Positions 7,240 to 15,406 of a stretch of 26,728 bases of DNA are shown here, piece after piece. Under the pieces are notes generated by a model, which saw only the letters and a program-made list of their open reading frames with translations, was not told where the DNA came from and made no database searches. Position numbers and translations under genes: made by a program. The stretch covers positions 1-26,728 of the forward strand of contig JBJHCH010000040.1 in NCBI GenBank assembly GCA_050485905.1, read 5' to 3'. This DNA is from JAWLCA01 sp050485905 (GTDB lineage: Bacteria; Pseudomonadota; Alphaproteobacteria; Rhodobacterales; Rhodobacteraceae). The number at the start of each line of letters is the position of its first letter. The stretch's first letter is position 1.

Positions 7240-7766
7240 GCCGCCTCGCTTTCATTGCGGCCGACCCGCCGACGGACGAACCGGGCACGGGTCGCAGGAG
7301 CGTCCGTTGCAGCTTTCACCCCCGCCTTGGACTTTTCACCAGTGCCGGTGTCTGCGACAGCAAACTCGTTCTCAGGGCTGGAATCCTCCGTCACACGCAC
7401 GGCTGACGGCGCGCCGCCCTTCGAGGACTTTGTACCGGTCGACTTGCCGGACTTTGCTGGCGCCCGACCCTTTGAATCGCCAGCCGGCAAGTCGTGCATC
7501 GCCGCAAGGATAAGCTCCAGACGCTCCGCAACCTTTTCGCCGCGCGCGGTCTTGGCCTCCAGCGTGTCGGCGGAATTGCGGGCCGCGGCCTGCGCTGCCT
7601 CAAGTACCTTGGTCATCTGGTCGACCTGCGAGGAGAGCACGGCGATCGCGCCGCCCATGCCGTTCTCCAGCCGGGTGAACTTCTTCAACCGGCGCGACAG
7701 CACCAGACAATAAAAGGCCGCGCCCAGCGCGCCGGCCCCCAGCAGGATATCTGCGATCATCTGCAT
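7236..7766 (-). CDS. Small membrane-anchored protein of the fliL operon, function unknown
   Basis: 176 residues. One N-terminal membrane segment (IADILLGAGALGAAFYCLVL) is followed by a basic RRLKK patch, so the remainder should be cytoplasmic. Residues about 30-90 form a probable amphipathic coiled coil (FTRLENGMGGAIAVLSSQVD and onward). The tail is a Lys/Ser/Ala-rich low-complexity stretch ending in ARFVRRRVGRNESEAA. I do not know a function. Proteins of this build sit between fliL and motE-like genes in related flagellar clusters. It starts 12 bases after the fliL stop and overlaps the next gene by 4 bases, so it belongs to the same transcript. A second in-frame ATG lies two codons in. Confidence 0.75.
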   Translation of the reverse strand: MQMIADILLGAGALGAAFYCLVLSRRLKKFTRLENGMGGAIAVLSSQVDQMTKVLEAAQAAARNSADTLEAKTARGEKVAERLELILAAMHDLPAGDSKGRAPAKSGKSTGTKSSKGGAPSAVRVTEDSSPENEFAVADTGTGEKSKAGVKAATDAPATRARFVRRRVGRNESEAA

Positions 7767-7778
7767 CGGAGCGCCCTC

Positions 7779-8255
7779 TCAGTTCAAAACGAATTCGGTC
7801 ACCAGAAGATCGCGGACGCGCCCTTCGCCGGTGACTATCTGTACGCGGCGCAGCATCTGCGCCCTGAGCCGTACAAGTGCGGCGGGGTCCTCGAACTCTC
7901 GCGCCTCAACTGCGCGCAGATAGCCGTTCAGCACATCGACGATCCGCGGCATCAGCTTGGCGACATCGGCGCGATAACCGCGGTCGACTTCGAGCTGTGC
8001 CCCGAAACGTAGATGTTGGCCCCGCGACTCCGGCCCGAGGGTGATGACCAGCGGATCGACCGGCAGAAACTCGACATCGGGCATGGCCATTGCCTTCGAA
8101 TCGGCCTTGAAGCCGTCTGTCGCAATCAAACCCGAGTAAACCGCATAGAATCCCCCGGCACCCGCAGCGAGTGCGCCCGCGAGGCCCAGAATCAGTGGCA
8201 GTTTGGAGCGTTTCTTTTCCGGCTCGGCGGCCGCCGTTTCTTCTGCCTCTGCCAT
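7779..8255 (-). CDS. fliL: FliL, flagellar basal body-associated protein
   Basis: 158 residues with a short cytoplasmic N-terminus rich in Glu/Lys, one membrane segment (about 19-40, LPLILGLAGALAAGAGGFYA) and a periplasmic domain. That domain has the FliL pattern: FLPVDPLVITLGP, then LRFGAQLEV, a helix PRIVDVLNGYLR, and a C-terminal VRDLLVTEFVLN. FliL surrounds the stator and supports torque and surface sensing. It heads a leftward transcript (fliL, small membrane protein, motE-like, probably on to motA). It diverges from fliF across 120 bases that contain a CtrA-like box. Confidence 0.93.
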   Translation of the reverse strand: MAEAEETAAAEPEKKRSKLPLILGLAGALAAGAGGFYAVYSGLIATDGFKADSKAMAMPDVEFLPVDPLVITLGPESRGQHLRFGAQLEVDRGYRADVAKLMPRIVDVLNGYLRAVEAREFEDPAALVRLRAQMLRRVQIVTGEGRVRDLLVTEFVLN

Positions 8256-8301
8256 GGGGTCACCTCTGCTGCGTCACCCGCGGTCTATAGCCCGGCGGGA
8301 A

Positions 8302-8316
8302 CTAACCGATTGTTAA
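8302..8316. promoter_or_regulatory. CtrA-like box between divergent fliL and fliF
   Basis: CTAA at 8302-8305, seven bases, then TTAA at 8313-8316, a one-mismatch fit to the CtrA consensus TTAA-N7-TTAA. It lies 46 bases from the fliL ATG and 59 from the fliF start, so it could serve both directions. CtrA controls flagellar genes in Rhodobacterales and Caulobacter. Similar boxes precede motB and flgE. Confidence 0.6.
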
Positions 8317-8375
8317 GCGCGATGCGCGAAGCATGGCCGCGCCGGGGCAGAATGTCCCGACGACAGGAGGTTATC

Positions 8376-9971
8376 TTGCCGCAGCTTCTATCGCTCTGGT
8401 CCGCCTTGCCAATGCAGCGCCGGATCATCGCCGTGCTTGGTGCCGCGGCACTTCTGATAACCTTCGCAACCATTATCCGTCTGGCAACGGCACCTGGCAT
8501 GGCGCTCCTTTATGGCGGGCTGGAACCCGGCGCTGCGGGCGAAATCGTCCGTGCGCTGGAACAGCGCAGCGCCCGGCACGAGGTGCGCGGCGATTCGATC
8601 TGGGTTGAAAGCCGTCAGCGCGATTCGCTTCGCATGACGCTCGCCGCCGAAGGGTTGCCGGCGAACAGCGCCGGCGGGTACGAGTTGCTGGACGGCCTTT
8701 CCGGTTTCGGCACCACATCGCAAATGTTCGACGCCGCCTACTGGCGTGCGAAAGAGGGTGAACTGGCGCGCACCATCATTGCCAGCCCACACATCCGTGC
8801 AGCCCGCGTCCACATCGCCCATGCTGGCGGGCAGCCATTCCGGCGCGAGCTGCGCCCGACCGCATCGGTCACCGTGACCACCGGTTCGGGCACGCTGAAT
8901 CCCCAGCAGGCTAGGTCGCTGAAGTTCCTTGTCGCCGCCGCGGTCGCCGGTCTGCAGCCAGAGGACGTGGCGGTAATCGACGGCACCGGCGGTCTGATCG
9001 CCACGGCCGAAGATGCTACGCCTTCGGGTGCGTCCGAGGATCGGGCCAGCGAGATGAAGCGCAACGTTGAGCGCCTGCTGGAAGCGCGCGTCGGGGCGGG
9101 CCGCGCGGTCGTCGAACTGAGCCTGGAGACGGTGACCGAGCGCGAACAGATTACCGAGCGCCGGTTTGACCCTGAAAGTCGTGTGGCGATCAGTGCCGAG
9201 ACCGAAGAGCGCAGTTCCAACGCAACCGACCAAGGCCGTGGCGCAGTCACCGTTGCCAGCAACCTGCCGGACGGTGATGCCGCGGCAGACGGCCAGCAAT
9301 CGCAGAGCCAGAGCACCGAAACGCGTGAGCGATTCAACTACGAGGTTTCCGAAACCCAGCGCCAGCTTCTACGGGAACCCGGCGCGGTGCGCCGGATCAC
9401 TGTCGCTGTGCTGGTGGACGGCGTGCGTGATGCCGAGACGGGAACCGTGGTCGCCCGCAGCGCTGAAGAGCTCGAGGTGCTGCGAGAACTTGTCGCCTCG
9501 GCCGTGGGCTATGATGAGGCACGGGGAGACGTGATCACCCTGCGTTCGTTGGTGTTCGAGCCGGTTGCCCAGGCGGGTACGCTCGCCGAGACCTCGCTGC
9601 TGGCGGCGCTCGACATCATGTGGCTCGTTCAGATGCTCGTCCTCGCGCTGGTCGCGCTGGCACTGGGACTGTTCGTTGTTCGCCCGATCCTCAAATCCGC
9701 CAGCCTGCCCGCGCCCGATGGTCGTGCGGCGCTCACCGCGGGCGGGGCAGACGATCTGCGGGCGGGTGGTGCGCGCGCCGCCCTAACAGCAGCAACCGAG
9801 GAACCAGCGGTGGCGACCCCGGCCGTGTCGGTGGTGGCGCCCGGCGAGGACGACTGGTCCGCGGCGGAGGATGACCCGGTCGCCCGCCTGCGCCGCCTGA
9901 TCGAGGAGCGTCAGGACGAAACCGTAGAGATCCTGCGCAACTGGATGGAAGAGGGTGAGGAGCGCGTCTGA
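8376..9971 (+). CDS. fliF: FliF, flagellar MS-ring protein (TTG start)
   Basis: 531 residues from a TTG at 8376, chosen because a perfect AGGAGG stands five bases ahead. The in-frame ATG at 8352 has no comparable site, and longer versions run back into fliL. Family features in order: N-terminal membrane helix (about 17-36), the YscJ/FliF ring-building domain with LLYGGLEPGAAGEIVRAL, the LLDGLSGFGTTSQMFDAAYW segment and the ARVHIAH strand, a second ring domain, a Ser/Gln-rich linker near residue 300, a C-terminal membrane helix (about 413-433) and a cytoplasmic tail (ARLRRLIEERQDETVEILRN) that binds FliG. The stop overlaps the next ATG as TGATG. Confidence 0.96.
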   Translation: MPQLLSLWSALPMQRRIIAVLGAAALLITFATIIRLATAPGMALLYGGLEPGAAGEIVRALEQRSARHEVRGDSIWVESRQRDSLRMTLAAEGLPANSAGGYELLDGLSGFGTTSQMFDAAYWRAKEGELARTIIASPHIRAARVHIAHAGGQPFRRELRPTASVTVTTGSGTLNPQQARSLKFLVAAAVAGLQPEDVAVIDGTGGLIATAEDATPSGASEDRASEMKRNVERLLEARVGAGRAVVELSLETVTEREQITERRFDPESRVAISAETEERSSNATDQGRGAVTVASNLPDGDAAADGQQSQSQSTETRERFNYEVSETQRQLLREPGAVRRITVAVLVDGVRDAETGTVVARSAEELEVLRELVASAVGYDEARGDVITLRSLVFEPVAQAGTLAETSLLAALDIMWLVQMLVLALVALALGLFVVRPILKSASLPAPDGRAALTAGGADDLRAGGARAALTAATEEPAVATPAVSVVAPGEDDWSAAEDDPVARLRRLIEERQDETVEILRNWMEEGEERV

Positions 9972-10576
9972 TGCCGCAACCGTTGCGCCTTGAGGAATTC
10001 GAGAACCCGCAGGAGCCGGAGGACGCGGCCGATGCCGGACAACTGGCCATGGAAGAGGTCCGGCTGGAGGCTTTCGAATCGGGTTATCGCGCGGGCTGGG
10101 ACGATGCGATGACTGCCCAGGCAGAAGAGCAGGATCGCCTGCGTGCCGATCTGGCGCGCAACCTTCAGGCATTGTCCTTTACCTATTTCGAGGCGCGTGG
10201 CCATGTGATCCGCGCGCTGGCGCCGCTGCTGCGCGAAATGGCCGGGCGCGTGCTACCGACGATTGCGCGCGAGACGCTTCCGGCGCTGGTCGCCGAGGCG
10301 CTGGAGGGCCATGCCGAAGCCGCCGCGGCGCGGCCGATGACGCTGGTTGTCAGCCCCGCCAACCGCGCCGCGGTCGAGAAGGCCGTGGCGAACAGCCCCC
10401 TGCCGCTGACGCTGATCGACGAACCATCGCTGGGTGACGGGCAGGTCTATCTGCGTTTCGACGAAACCGAGGAGCGCATCGACATCGATGCCGCGCTGAC
10501 GACTATCGCCAGCGCCGTTTCCGACTATCTCGCGACCCAGGACACACCGGAACAGGAGCGCCGCAGCCATGGATGA
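9971..10576 (+). CDS. fliH: FliH-like flagellar export regulator
   Basis: 201 residues. The N-terminal part is acidic and contains the EVRLEAFESGYRAGWDDA motif typical of alphaproteobacterial FliH-like proteins. A long helix (residues 50-110) follows, and the C-terminal part resembles the FliH/HrpE globular domain (TLVVSPANRAAVEKAV, DGQVYLRFDETEERIDID). FliH tethers the FliI ATPase to the C ring through FliN and limits its activity during export. No fliI lies here, so the partner must be elsewhere. It overlaps fliF by one base and fliN by eight, so the genes are tightly coupled. The assignment rests on motif and position, as FliH sequences diverge strongly. Confidence 0.8.
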   Translation: MPQPLRLEEFENPQEPEDAADAGQLAMEEVRLEAFESGYRAGWDDAMTAQAEEQDRLRADLARNLQALSFTYFEARGHVIRALAPLLREMAGRVLPTIARETLPALVAEALEGHAEAAAARPMTLVVSPANRAAVEKAVANSPLPLTLIDEPSLGDGQVYLRFDETEERIDIDAALTTIASAVSDYLATQDTPEQERRSHG

Positions 10577-10853
10577 GAGCCAGACCCCCAATCCCGCCGT
10601 CGCCAATCCCTTTACTCAGGTGCCGATTGAAATTTGCGTCTCGGTCGGCCGCGCACGGCCTCTGGTGCGTGACCTGCTGCGGATGCGCCGTGACGCCGTG
10701 TTGCCGCTGGATCGACGCGTGGACGATCCGGTCGAGCTTTACATCGGCGACAAGCTGATCGCGCGGGGCGAGTTGCAGGAGTTGGACGGCGATCAGACCG
10801 GCCAGCTTGCTGTACGGCTGACCGAGGTGGCGGATCTGAAGGACGGTCTCTGA
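10569..10853 (+). CDS. fliN: FliN, flagellar motor switch (C-ring) protein
   Basis: 94 residues, essentially a single SpoA (surface presentation of antigens) domain: VPIEICVSVGRARPLVRDLL, VLPLDRRVDDPVELYIGDKLIARGEL and a C-terminal QLAVRLTEV strand. FliN forms the lower rim of the C ring and is the docking point for FliH. Its usual partner FliM is absent from the window. The ATG overlaps the fliH end by eight bases, and fliP starts one base after the stop. Confidence 0.93.
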   Translation: MDESQTPNPAVANPFTQVPIEICVSVGRARPLVRDLLRMRRDAVLPLDRRVDDPVELYIGDKLIARGELQELDGDQTGQLAVRLTEVADLKDGL

Positions 10854-10854
10854 A

Positions 10855-11586
10855 ATGATCGCCGTCCTGCGTCTTGGCCTTCCGGCACTGCTGCTATTCG
10901 CGGCCGGCCCTGCCATGGCGCAGGAGATCACGCTGTCGCTCGGCGACGACGCATCGCTCGCCGCGCGGGCGGTGCAGCTTCTGATACTGATCACAGTGCT
11001 GAGCCTGGTGCCGGGGCTGGCGATCATGGTCACCTGCTTTCCCTTCATCGTTACAGTTCTCGCGATCTTGCGGCAGGCCATCGGACTGCAACAATCGCCG
11101 CCCAATATGCTGATCGTCAGCCTGGCGCTGTTCCTGACCTGGTTTGTGATGGAGCCGGTGTTCCTGCAGGCCTATGCCGAAGGGATACAGCCGCTGATCG
11201 ATGGCGGCGACGATCTGGTTGCGGCCTTTCAAGCGACGATCGAGCCGTTCCGGGTGTTCATGGCGGGCCGGGTGGGCGACGACACCTATGCCGCGCTGGC
11301 CGCGCTGCGCCCCGACCAGCAGGTCGTGGCACCCGGCCCCGAATCGCCACTCTCTATACTCGTGCCGTCGTTCATGCTGTCCGAGATCGCGCGGGCCTTT
11401 CAGATCGGGTTCCTGATCTTCCTTCCCTTCCTGATCATCGACCTCGTGGTGGCGGCGGTGCTGATGTCGATGGGCATGATGATGGTGCCGCCCGCCATAG
11501 TGTCGCTGCCCTTCAAGCTGGCCTTCTTCGTCGTGGCAGACGGCTGGGCGCTGGTCTCTGGCGCGCTGGTGGAAAGCTACTTCTGA
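10855..11586 (+). CDS. fliP: FliP, flagellar export gate protein
   Basis: 243 residues. It starts with a cleavable-type signal sequence (LPALLLFAAGPAMAQ) as FliP usually does. Then come the conserved gate helices: FIVTVLAILRQAIGLQQSPPN, ALFLTWFVMEPVF, a periplasmic loop, and the C-terminal signature PSFMLSEIARAFQIGFLIF followed by MSMGMMMVPPAIVSLPFKL. FliP with FliQ and FliR forms the core of the export gate inside the MS ring. FliQ and FliR are not in the window. This is the last gene of the fliF-fliH-fliN-fliP run, and about 100 bases separate it from motB. Confidence 0.97.
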   Translation: MIAVLRLGLPALLLFAAGPAMAQEITLSLGDDASLAARAVQLLILITVLSLVPGLAIMVTCFPFIVTVLAILRQAIGLQQSPPNMLIVSLALFLTWFVMEPVFLQAYAEGIQPLIDGGDDLVAAFQATIEPFRVFMAGRVGDDTYAALAALRPDQQVVAPGPESPLSILVPSFMLSEIARAFQIGFLIFLPFLIIDLVVAAVLMSMGMMMVPPAIVSLPFKLAFFVVADGWALVSGALVESYF

Positions 11587-11630
11587 CCCCGCCCTTCCCG
11601 GCATCGCCCGCCCTATCCCGCTGCTGCGGG

Positions 11631-11645
11631 TTAAGAACGCATTCA
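11631..11645 (+). promoter_or_regulatory. CtrA-like box upstream of motB
   Basis: TTAA (11631-11634), seven bases, TTCA (11642-11645): one mismatch to TTAA-N7-TTAA. It ends 43 bases before the motB ATG in an otherwise GC-rich gap, where TTAA is rare. The match suggests that motB has its own start of transcription. Confidence 0.5.
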
Positions 11646-11688
11646 CCCGTGACTGCTAGCTCTGAAGCGGGTGAAGAAGGGAACTGCG

Positions 11689-12528
11689 ATGAACGGGCCA
11701 TCGAACATGCCGCCGGTGATCATCCGGCGCAAGAAAGTGGTTGCGGGCGGGCATCACGGCGGCGCTTGGAAGGTCGCCTATGCTGATTTCGTCACTGCGA
11801 TGATGGCCTTCTTCCTGCTCATGTGGCTGGTCAACGCCACGACCGAGACCCAGCGCAAGGGGCTTGCCGACTTCTTCAGCCCGTCCGTGCCGCTGATACG
11901 CGCCTCGGGCGGCGGCGAGGGGGTGTTCGGCGGCGACAGTATCATGTCGGAAAACACCCTGGCGCAGAGCGGCACCGGCGCCACCAACCGCGCCACGATG
12001 GCCAACCGCCAGGCGCGCGGCGACAGCGGTGCCGAGACCGCGGATGGAAGCGGGACGGGCGAGGCAGATCTCGCGGCGCTGGAAGAGGCGCTGATGGCGC
12101 TTGGTGGCGAAAGCCGCGAGATGGAGAACCTGCTGCGCCACGTCATAACCCGAATCACCGATGAGGGGTTGATCGTCGAACTGTTCGACATCGAAGGCTC
12201 GCCCCTGTTCGAACCCGAAAGCGATACGCCGACATGGATCGCCGAGGCGCTTGCCGGCATGCTGGCGCGGGTCTTCGACCTGACGCGGAACGGTGTCGCC
12301 GTGAACGGGCACACCCGCAGCTATCCCATCGTGCTCGTCAATAACCCGGTATGGGATCTTTCCGCGACAAGGGCGCAGCGGATGCGCACGATGCTCGTCG
12401 GCGCTGGTCTGGTTGAATCTCGAATCCAGCGCATCACTGGTAAGGCCGACCGTCAGCCGGCGACGGACAATCCGATGGCGCTGCGCAACAACCGGCTGGA
12501 AGTCATCCTGCTGCGCCGGATGAACTGA
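11689..12528 (+). CDS. motB: MotB, flagellar stator protein with peptidoglycan-binding domain
   Basis: 279 residues from the ATG at 11689, preceded by AAGGGA at good spacing. A GTG 18 bases upstream is less likely. A basic N-terminus leads into the single membrane helix AYADFVTAMMAFFLLMWLVN. D33 is the ion-carrying aspartate, equivalent to E. coli D32, and the helix is of the proton-type. A Gly/Ser-rich linker follows. The C-terminal OmpA/MotB domain (about 160-275) shows VNGHTRSYP, WDLSATRAQRMRTML and NNRLEVILLRR, the peptidoglycan-contact surface. The gene appears monocistronic, with CtrA-like boxes both before it and after it (ahead of flgE). Confidence 0.96.
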   Translation: MNGPSNMPPVIIRRKKVVAGGHHGGAWKVAYADFVTAMMAFFLLMWLVNATTETQRKGLADFFSPSVPLIRASGGGEGVFGGDSIMSENTLAQSGTGATNRATMANRQARGDSGAETADGSGTGEADLAALEEALMALGGESREMENLLRHVITRITDEGLIVELFDIEGSPLFEPESDTPTWIAEALAGMLARVFDLTRNGVAVNGHTRSYPIVLVNNPVWDLSATRAQRMRTMLVGAGLVESRIQRITGKADRQPATDNPMALRNNRLEVILLRRMN

Positions 12529-12562
12529 GTCCTGATCCGAAAATTGTGCCGAATTTTCATTG

Positions 12563-12577
12563 TTAGCCCGATCTTAA
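12563..12577 (+). promoter_or_regulatory. CtrA-like box upstream of flgE
   Basis: TTAG (12563-12566), seven bases, TTAA (12574-12577): one mismatch to the CtrA consensus, 58 bases before the flgE ATG. It would drive the flgE-flgK-flgL-flgI operon. Confidence 0.55.
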
Positions 12578-12635
12578 GGCCAAACCGCGCAGTCTGCCTT
12601 CAGACAGTGTGTCATTGCATCAGAAAGGCGCAACC

Positions 12636-13937
12636 ATGACGATTTCCTCCGCCCTCAACGCGGGCGTTACCGGGCTGCGGGCCAACGCGGTCCGCCTGGC
12701 GACGATTTCCGACAACATCGCGAACTCGGCGACATTCGGCTACAAGCGTGCGGGCGCGGATTTTCATTCTATGGTGGTCAATTCCGGCGGCGGTAGCACC
12801 GGCGCTTACTCCGCGGGTGGGGTGCGCACCACCACGCACCGCCTGATTGACCAACGTGGCTCTCTTAGTGCCAGCGCCAACTCGACCGACATTGCCGTTT
12901 CAGGCCGCGGGTTTATCCCCGTCACCTCGGGCGCGGCGGTGCGGGCGGGAACGGGCAATCTGCCCATGATGCTGATGACATCGGGTTCATTCCGCGCGGA
13001 TGCAGAGGGCTATCTGCGCACACCCACCGGCGAGGTGCTTATGGGCTGGCCAGTCGACCCGGACGGCACGGTCCCGCCTTTCGCACGGGACAGCTCATCT
13101 GGTCTTGTGCCCGTTCGGATCAATCCGAATGAGTTCATCAGCGAGCCGACGCAGAACATCTCGCTGGGCGTCAACCTGCCTGCCACCTCGGCGCCGGGTG
13201 ACACTCAGTTCCTGTCGATCGAATACTTCGGCAACCTTGGCAATTCCGAGCGTCTGGACGTGACCTTCACCAGAACGGCCAACCCGAACGAATGGGTGAT
13301 GGAGATCGTCGACTCGCTGTCGGGTGGCGTGATCGGCGAATATGAGCTGCAGTTCTCTCCCTCTGCCGGGACGGGCGGCACGCTGGCTGCGGTGACCGCG
13401 CTTGGCGGGAGCCCGGCCTATGACCCCGCAACGGGCCTGCTGGCGCTTCAGGTAGGGGCACCACCCGCGACCGGCGGTCCGATGAACATCAGCATCGGCT
13501 CTCTGCTCGATCCCGGCGGGATGTCTCAACTCGGCGACGATTTCGCGCCGGGTGCAATCGGCAAGGACGGTGCGCCGGTCGGTAGCCTGGTCCAGGTCGA
13601 AGTCGACCAGAACGGATTCCTTGTGGCGCTCTACGATGTGGGTATCACTCGGCGACTCTATCAGATCCCGATCGTGGATGTGCCCAACCCGAACGGGCTG
13701 CAGGCGCTGGATAACCAGACCTATCGCGTGACAAACACCTCGGGCGCTTTCTTCCTGTGGGATGCTGGCGCCGGCCCGACCGGCACAATCGAGGGCTACG
13801 CGCGCGAGGAGTCCACGACCGACGTGGCGCAGGAACTGACCCAGCTGATCCAGACCCAACGCGCTTATTCGTCGAACGCCAAGGTGATCCAGACCGTGGA
13901 CGAGATGCTGCAGGAAACCACCAATATCAAGCGCTAG
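12636..13937 (+). CDS. flgE: FlgE, flagellar hook protein
   Basis: 433 residues from the ATG at 12636, with AAGG seven bases upstream. A GTG nine codons earlier has no site. The N-terminus ISSALNAGVTGLRANAVRLA followed by ISDNIANSATFGYKR is the rod/hook-family helix. A FlgE/F/G D1-type segment follows (TDIAVSGRGFIPVTS, then SGSFRADAEGYLRTPTGEVL), then a variable domain. The C-terminal helix ELTQLIQTQRAYSSNAKVIQ ends in MLQETTNIKR. FlgE polymerises into the universal joint between rod and filament. It is the first gene of a four-gene operon, and flgK begins 19 bases downstream. Confidence 0.92.
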   Translation: MTISSALNAGVTGLRANAVRLATISDNIANSATFGYKRAGADFHSMVVNSGGGSTGAYSAGGVRTTTHRLIDQRGSLSASANSTDIAVSGRGFIPVTSGAAVRAGTGNLPMMLMTSGSFRADAEGYLRTPTGEVLMGWPVDPDGTVPPFARDSSSGLVPVRINPNEFISEPTQNISLGVNLPATSAPGDTQFLSIEYFGNLGNSERLDVTFTRTANPNEWVMEIVDSLSGGVIGEYELQFSPSAGTGGTLAAVTALGGSPAYDPATGLLALQVGAPPATGGPMNISIGSLLDPGGMSQLGDDFAPGAIGKDGAPVGSLVQVEVDQNGFLVALYDVGITRRLYQIPIVDVPNPNGLQALDNQTYRVTNTSGAFFLWDAGAGPTGTIEGYAREESTTDVAQELTQLIQTQRAYSSNAKVIQTVDEMLQETTNIKR

Positions 13938-13956
13938 GCGCAACAGGGGCTGACCG

Positions 13957-15402
13957 ATGTCGCTTTCCACCTCGCTTTCCAACGCCGTCAGCGGCCTGAC
14001 CGCTACCGCCCGCTCGGCCGAGGTGGTTTCGACCAACGTCGCCAATGCGATGACCGAAGGCTACGCGCGGCGCGAGATCCTTCTCTCGTCACGCTCCATC
14101 GGGGGGATCGGATCGGGGGTGCAAGTCGATGGCGTGCACCGAGTCGTTGATGCCGCCCTGATGGCCACGCGCCGGATATCAGACGGCGCGCTGGCCGGGG
14201 TCTCTGTCACCGCCGGGTTCTATGCACGGATGGAGATGGTGCTGGGCACGCCGGATCAGCCCGGATCTCTTTCCGCGCGCGTCGCGGGCTTGGAAACTGC
14301 GCTGATGGAGTCGGTGGCGCGCCCAGAATCCGATGCGCGACTGACAGTCGTGTTGAGCTCGGCCAAGGACGTCATCCAGGCGCTGAACGCGGCGGGCAAG
14401 GAGGTGCAGGCCCAGCGTAGCGCAGCGGATCAGGCGATTGCCCGCGACGTTGCTACGCTGAACGACTCGCTCTCGCGGATCGAGGAGTTGAATCGCACAA
14501 TCGCCAAGACGCTGAACTCGGGGCGCGATGCCTCGGGCCTGCTGGATCAGCGACAGCAACTGATCGACCGGGTCTCCGAGATCGTCCCGGTGCGGGAGAT
14601 CGAACGGGAGTTCGGCCGCGTCGCGCTCTATACGCCCGGTGGTGCGCTGCTGCTGGATGGACCTGCCCCCGAGATCGGCTTCACGCCGGTAAATGCCGTC
14701 ATGGCCGATATGTCGCTTGCGAACGGGGCGCTTTCGGGGCTGACACTGAACGGTCGGGCGATGACGGACAATCAGATCGCCGGTGGCCGTCTGGCTGCGA
14801 ACTTTGCCCTGCGCGACGACGACGGGCCTGCCATGCAGGCTGCGCTGGATGCGGTTGCGCGCGATCTCGTCATGCGGTTCCAGGATCCGGCCACGGACCC
14901 CACTCTAACGCCAGGCGCCGCGGGGCTGTTTACCGATGGCGGCGGTGCCTTCGATCCTCTGGACGAGCTTGGTCTGGCGGGCAGGCTGGCGATCAACGCA
15001 CTGGTCGATCCGGCGCAGGGCGGCGACCTGTGGCGGCTACGCGACGGGATCGGCGCCGCCGCGCCCGGCCCGGTAGGTGAAGGCCGGCAACTGGATCGGA
15101 TGGTGGCGGCCCTCTCTGAATCTCTGGCCGCCGCCAGCGGCCCCTTCGGGCCCGGATCACGCAGCTTCGGCGGACTGGCCGGGGCGCTGATCTCGGTCGT
15201 GGGCACGAGCCGCAACCTGGCCGAGGCCGATCAGGGCTATCAGGCCGCTCGACTGGGCGAACTACGCATGCTGGAGGCGCGCAACGGCGTCGATACCGAC
15301 GACGAGTTGCAGCGGCTGCTGCTGATCGAGCGCGCCTACGCGGCCAATGCCCGCGTCATTAGCGCAGTGGATGAAATGATGATGGCCATCCTAAGGATCT
15401 GA
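13957..15402 (+). CDS. flgK: FlgK, hook-filament junction protein 1 (HAP1)
   Basis: 481 residues, a little short for FlgK but normal in this group. The N-terminus SLSTSLSNAVSGLTATARSA with VSTNVANAMTEGYARRE is the hook-family helix. The long helical segment 90-200 (ETALMESVARPESDARLTVV, then NDSLSRIEELNRTIAKTLNS) and a DQRQQLIDRVSEIVPV motif are FlgK-specific. The C-terminus LLLIERAYAANARVISAVDE is typical. FlgK joins the hook to FlgL and then to the filament. An AGGGG lies upstream of the ATG, and flgL starts four bases after the stop. Confidence 0.95.
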   Translation: MSLSTSLSNAVSGLTATARSAEVVSTNVANAMTEGYARREILLSSRSIGGIGSGVQVDGVHRVVDAALMATRRISDGALAGVSVTAGFYARMEMVLGTPDQPGSLSARVAGLETALMESVARPESDARLTVVLSSAKDVIQALNAAGKEVQAQRSAADQAIARDVATLNDSLSRIEELNRTIAKTLNSGRDASGLLDQRQQLIDRVSEIVPVREIEREFGRVALYTPGGALLLDGPAPEIGFTPVNAVMADMSLANGALSGLTLNGRAMTDNQIAGGRLAANFALRDDDGPAMQAALDAVARDLVMRFQDPATDPTLTPGAAGLFTDGGGAFDPLDELGLAGRLAINALVDPAQGGDLWRLRDGIGAAAPGPVGEGRQLDRMVAALSESLAAASGPFGPGSRSFGGLAGALISVVGTSRNLAEADQGYQAARLGELRMLEARNGVDTDDELQRLLLIERAYAANARVISAVDEMMMAILRI

Positions 15403-15406
15403 TCCC

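Noticed and set aside
12539..12558. Hairpin GAAAATT...AATTTTC after motB as a terminator
   Set aside because: The 7-bp stem is almost all A/T and no T tract follows. It is more likely part of the AT-rich promoter region of flgE.
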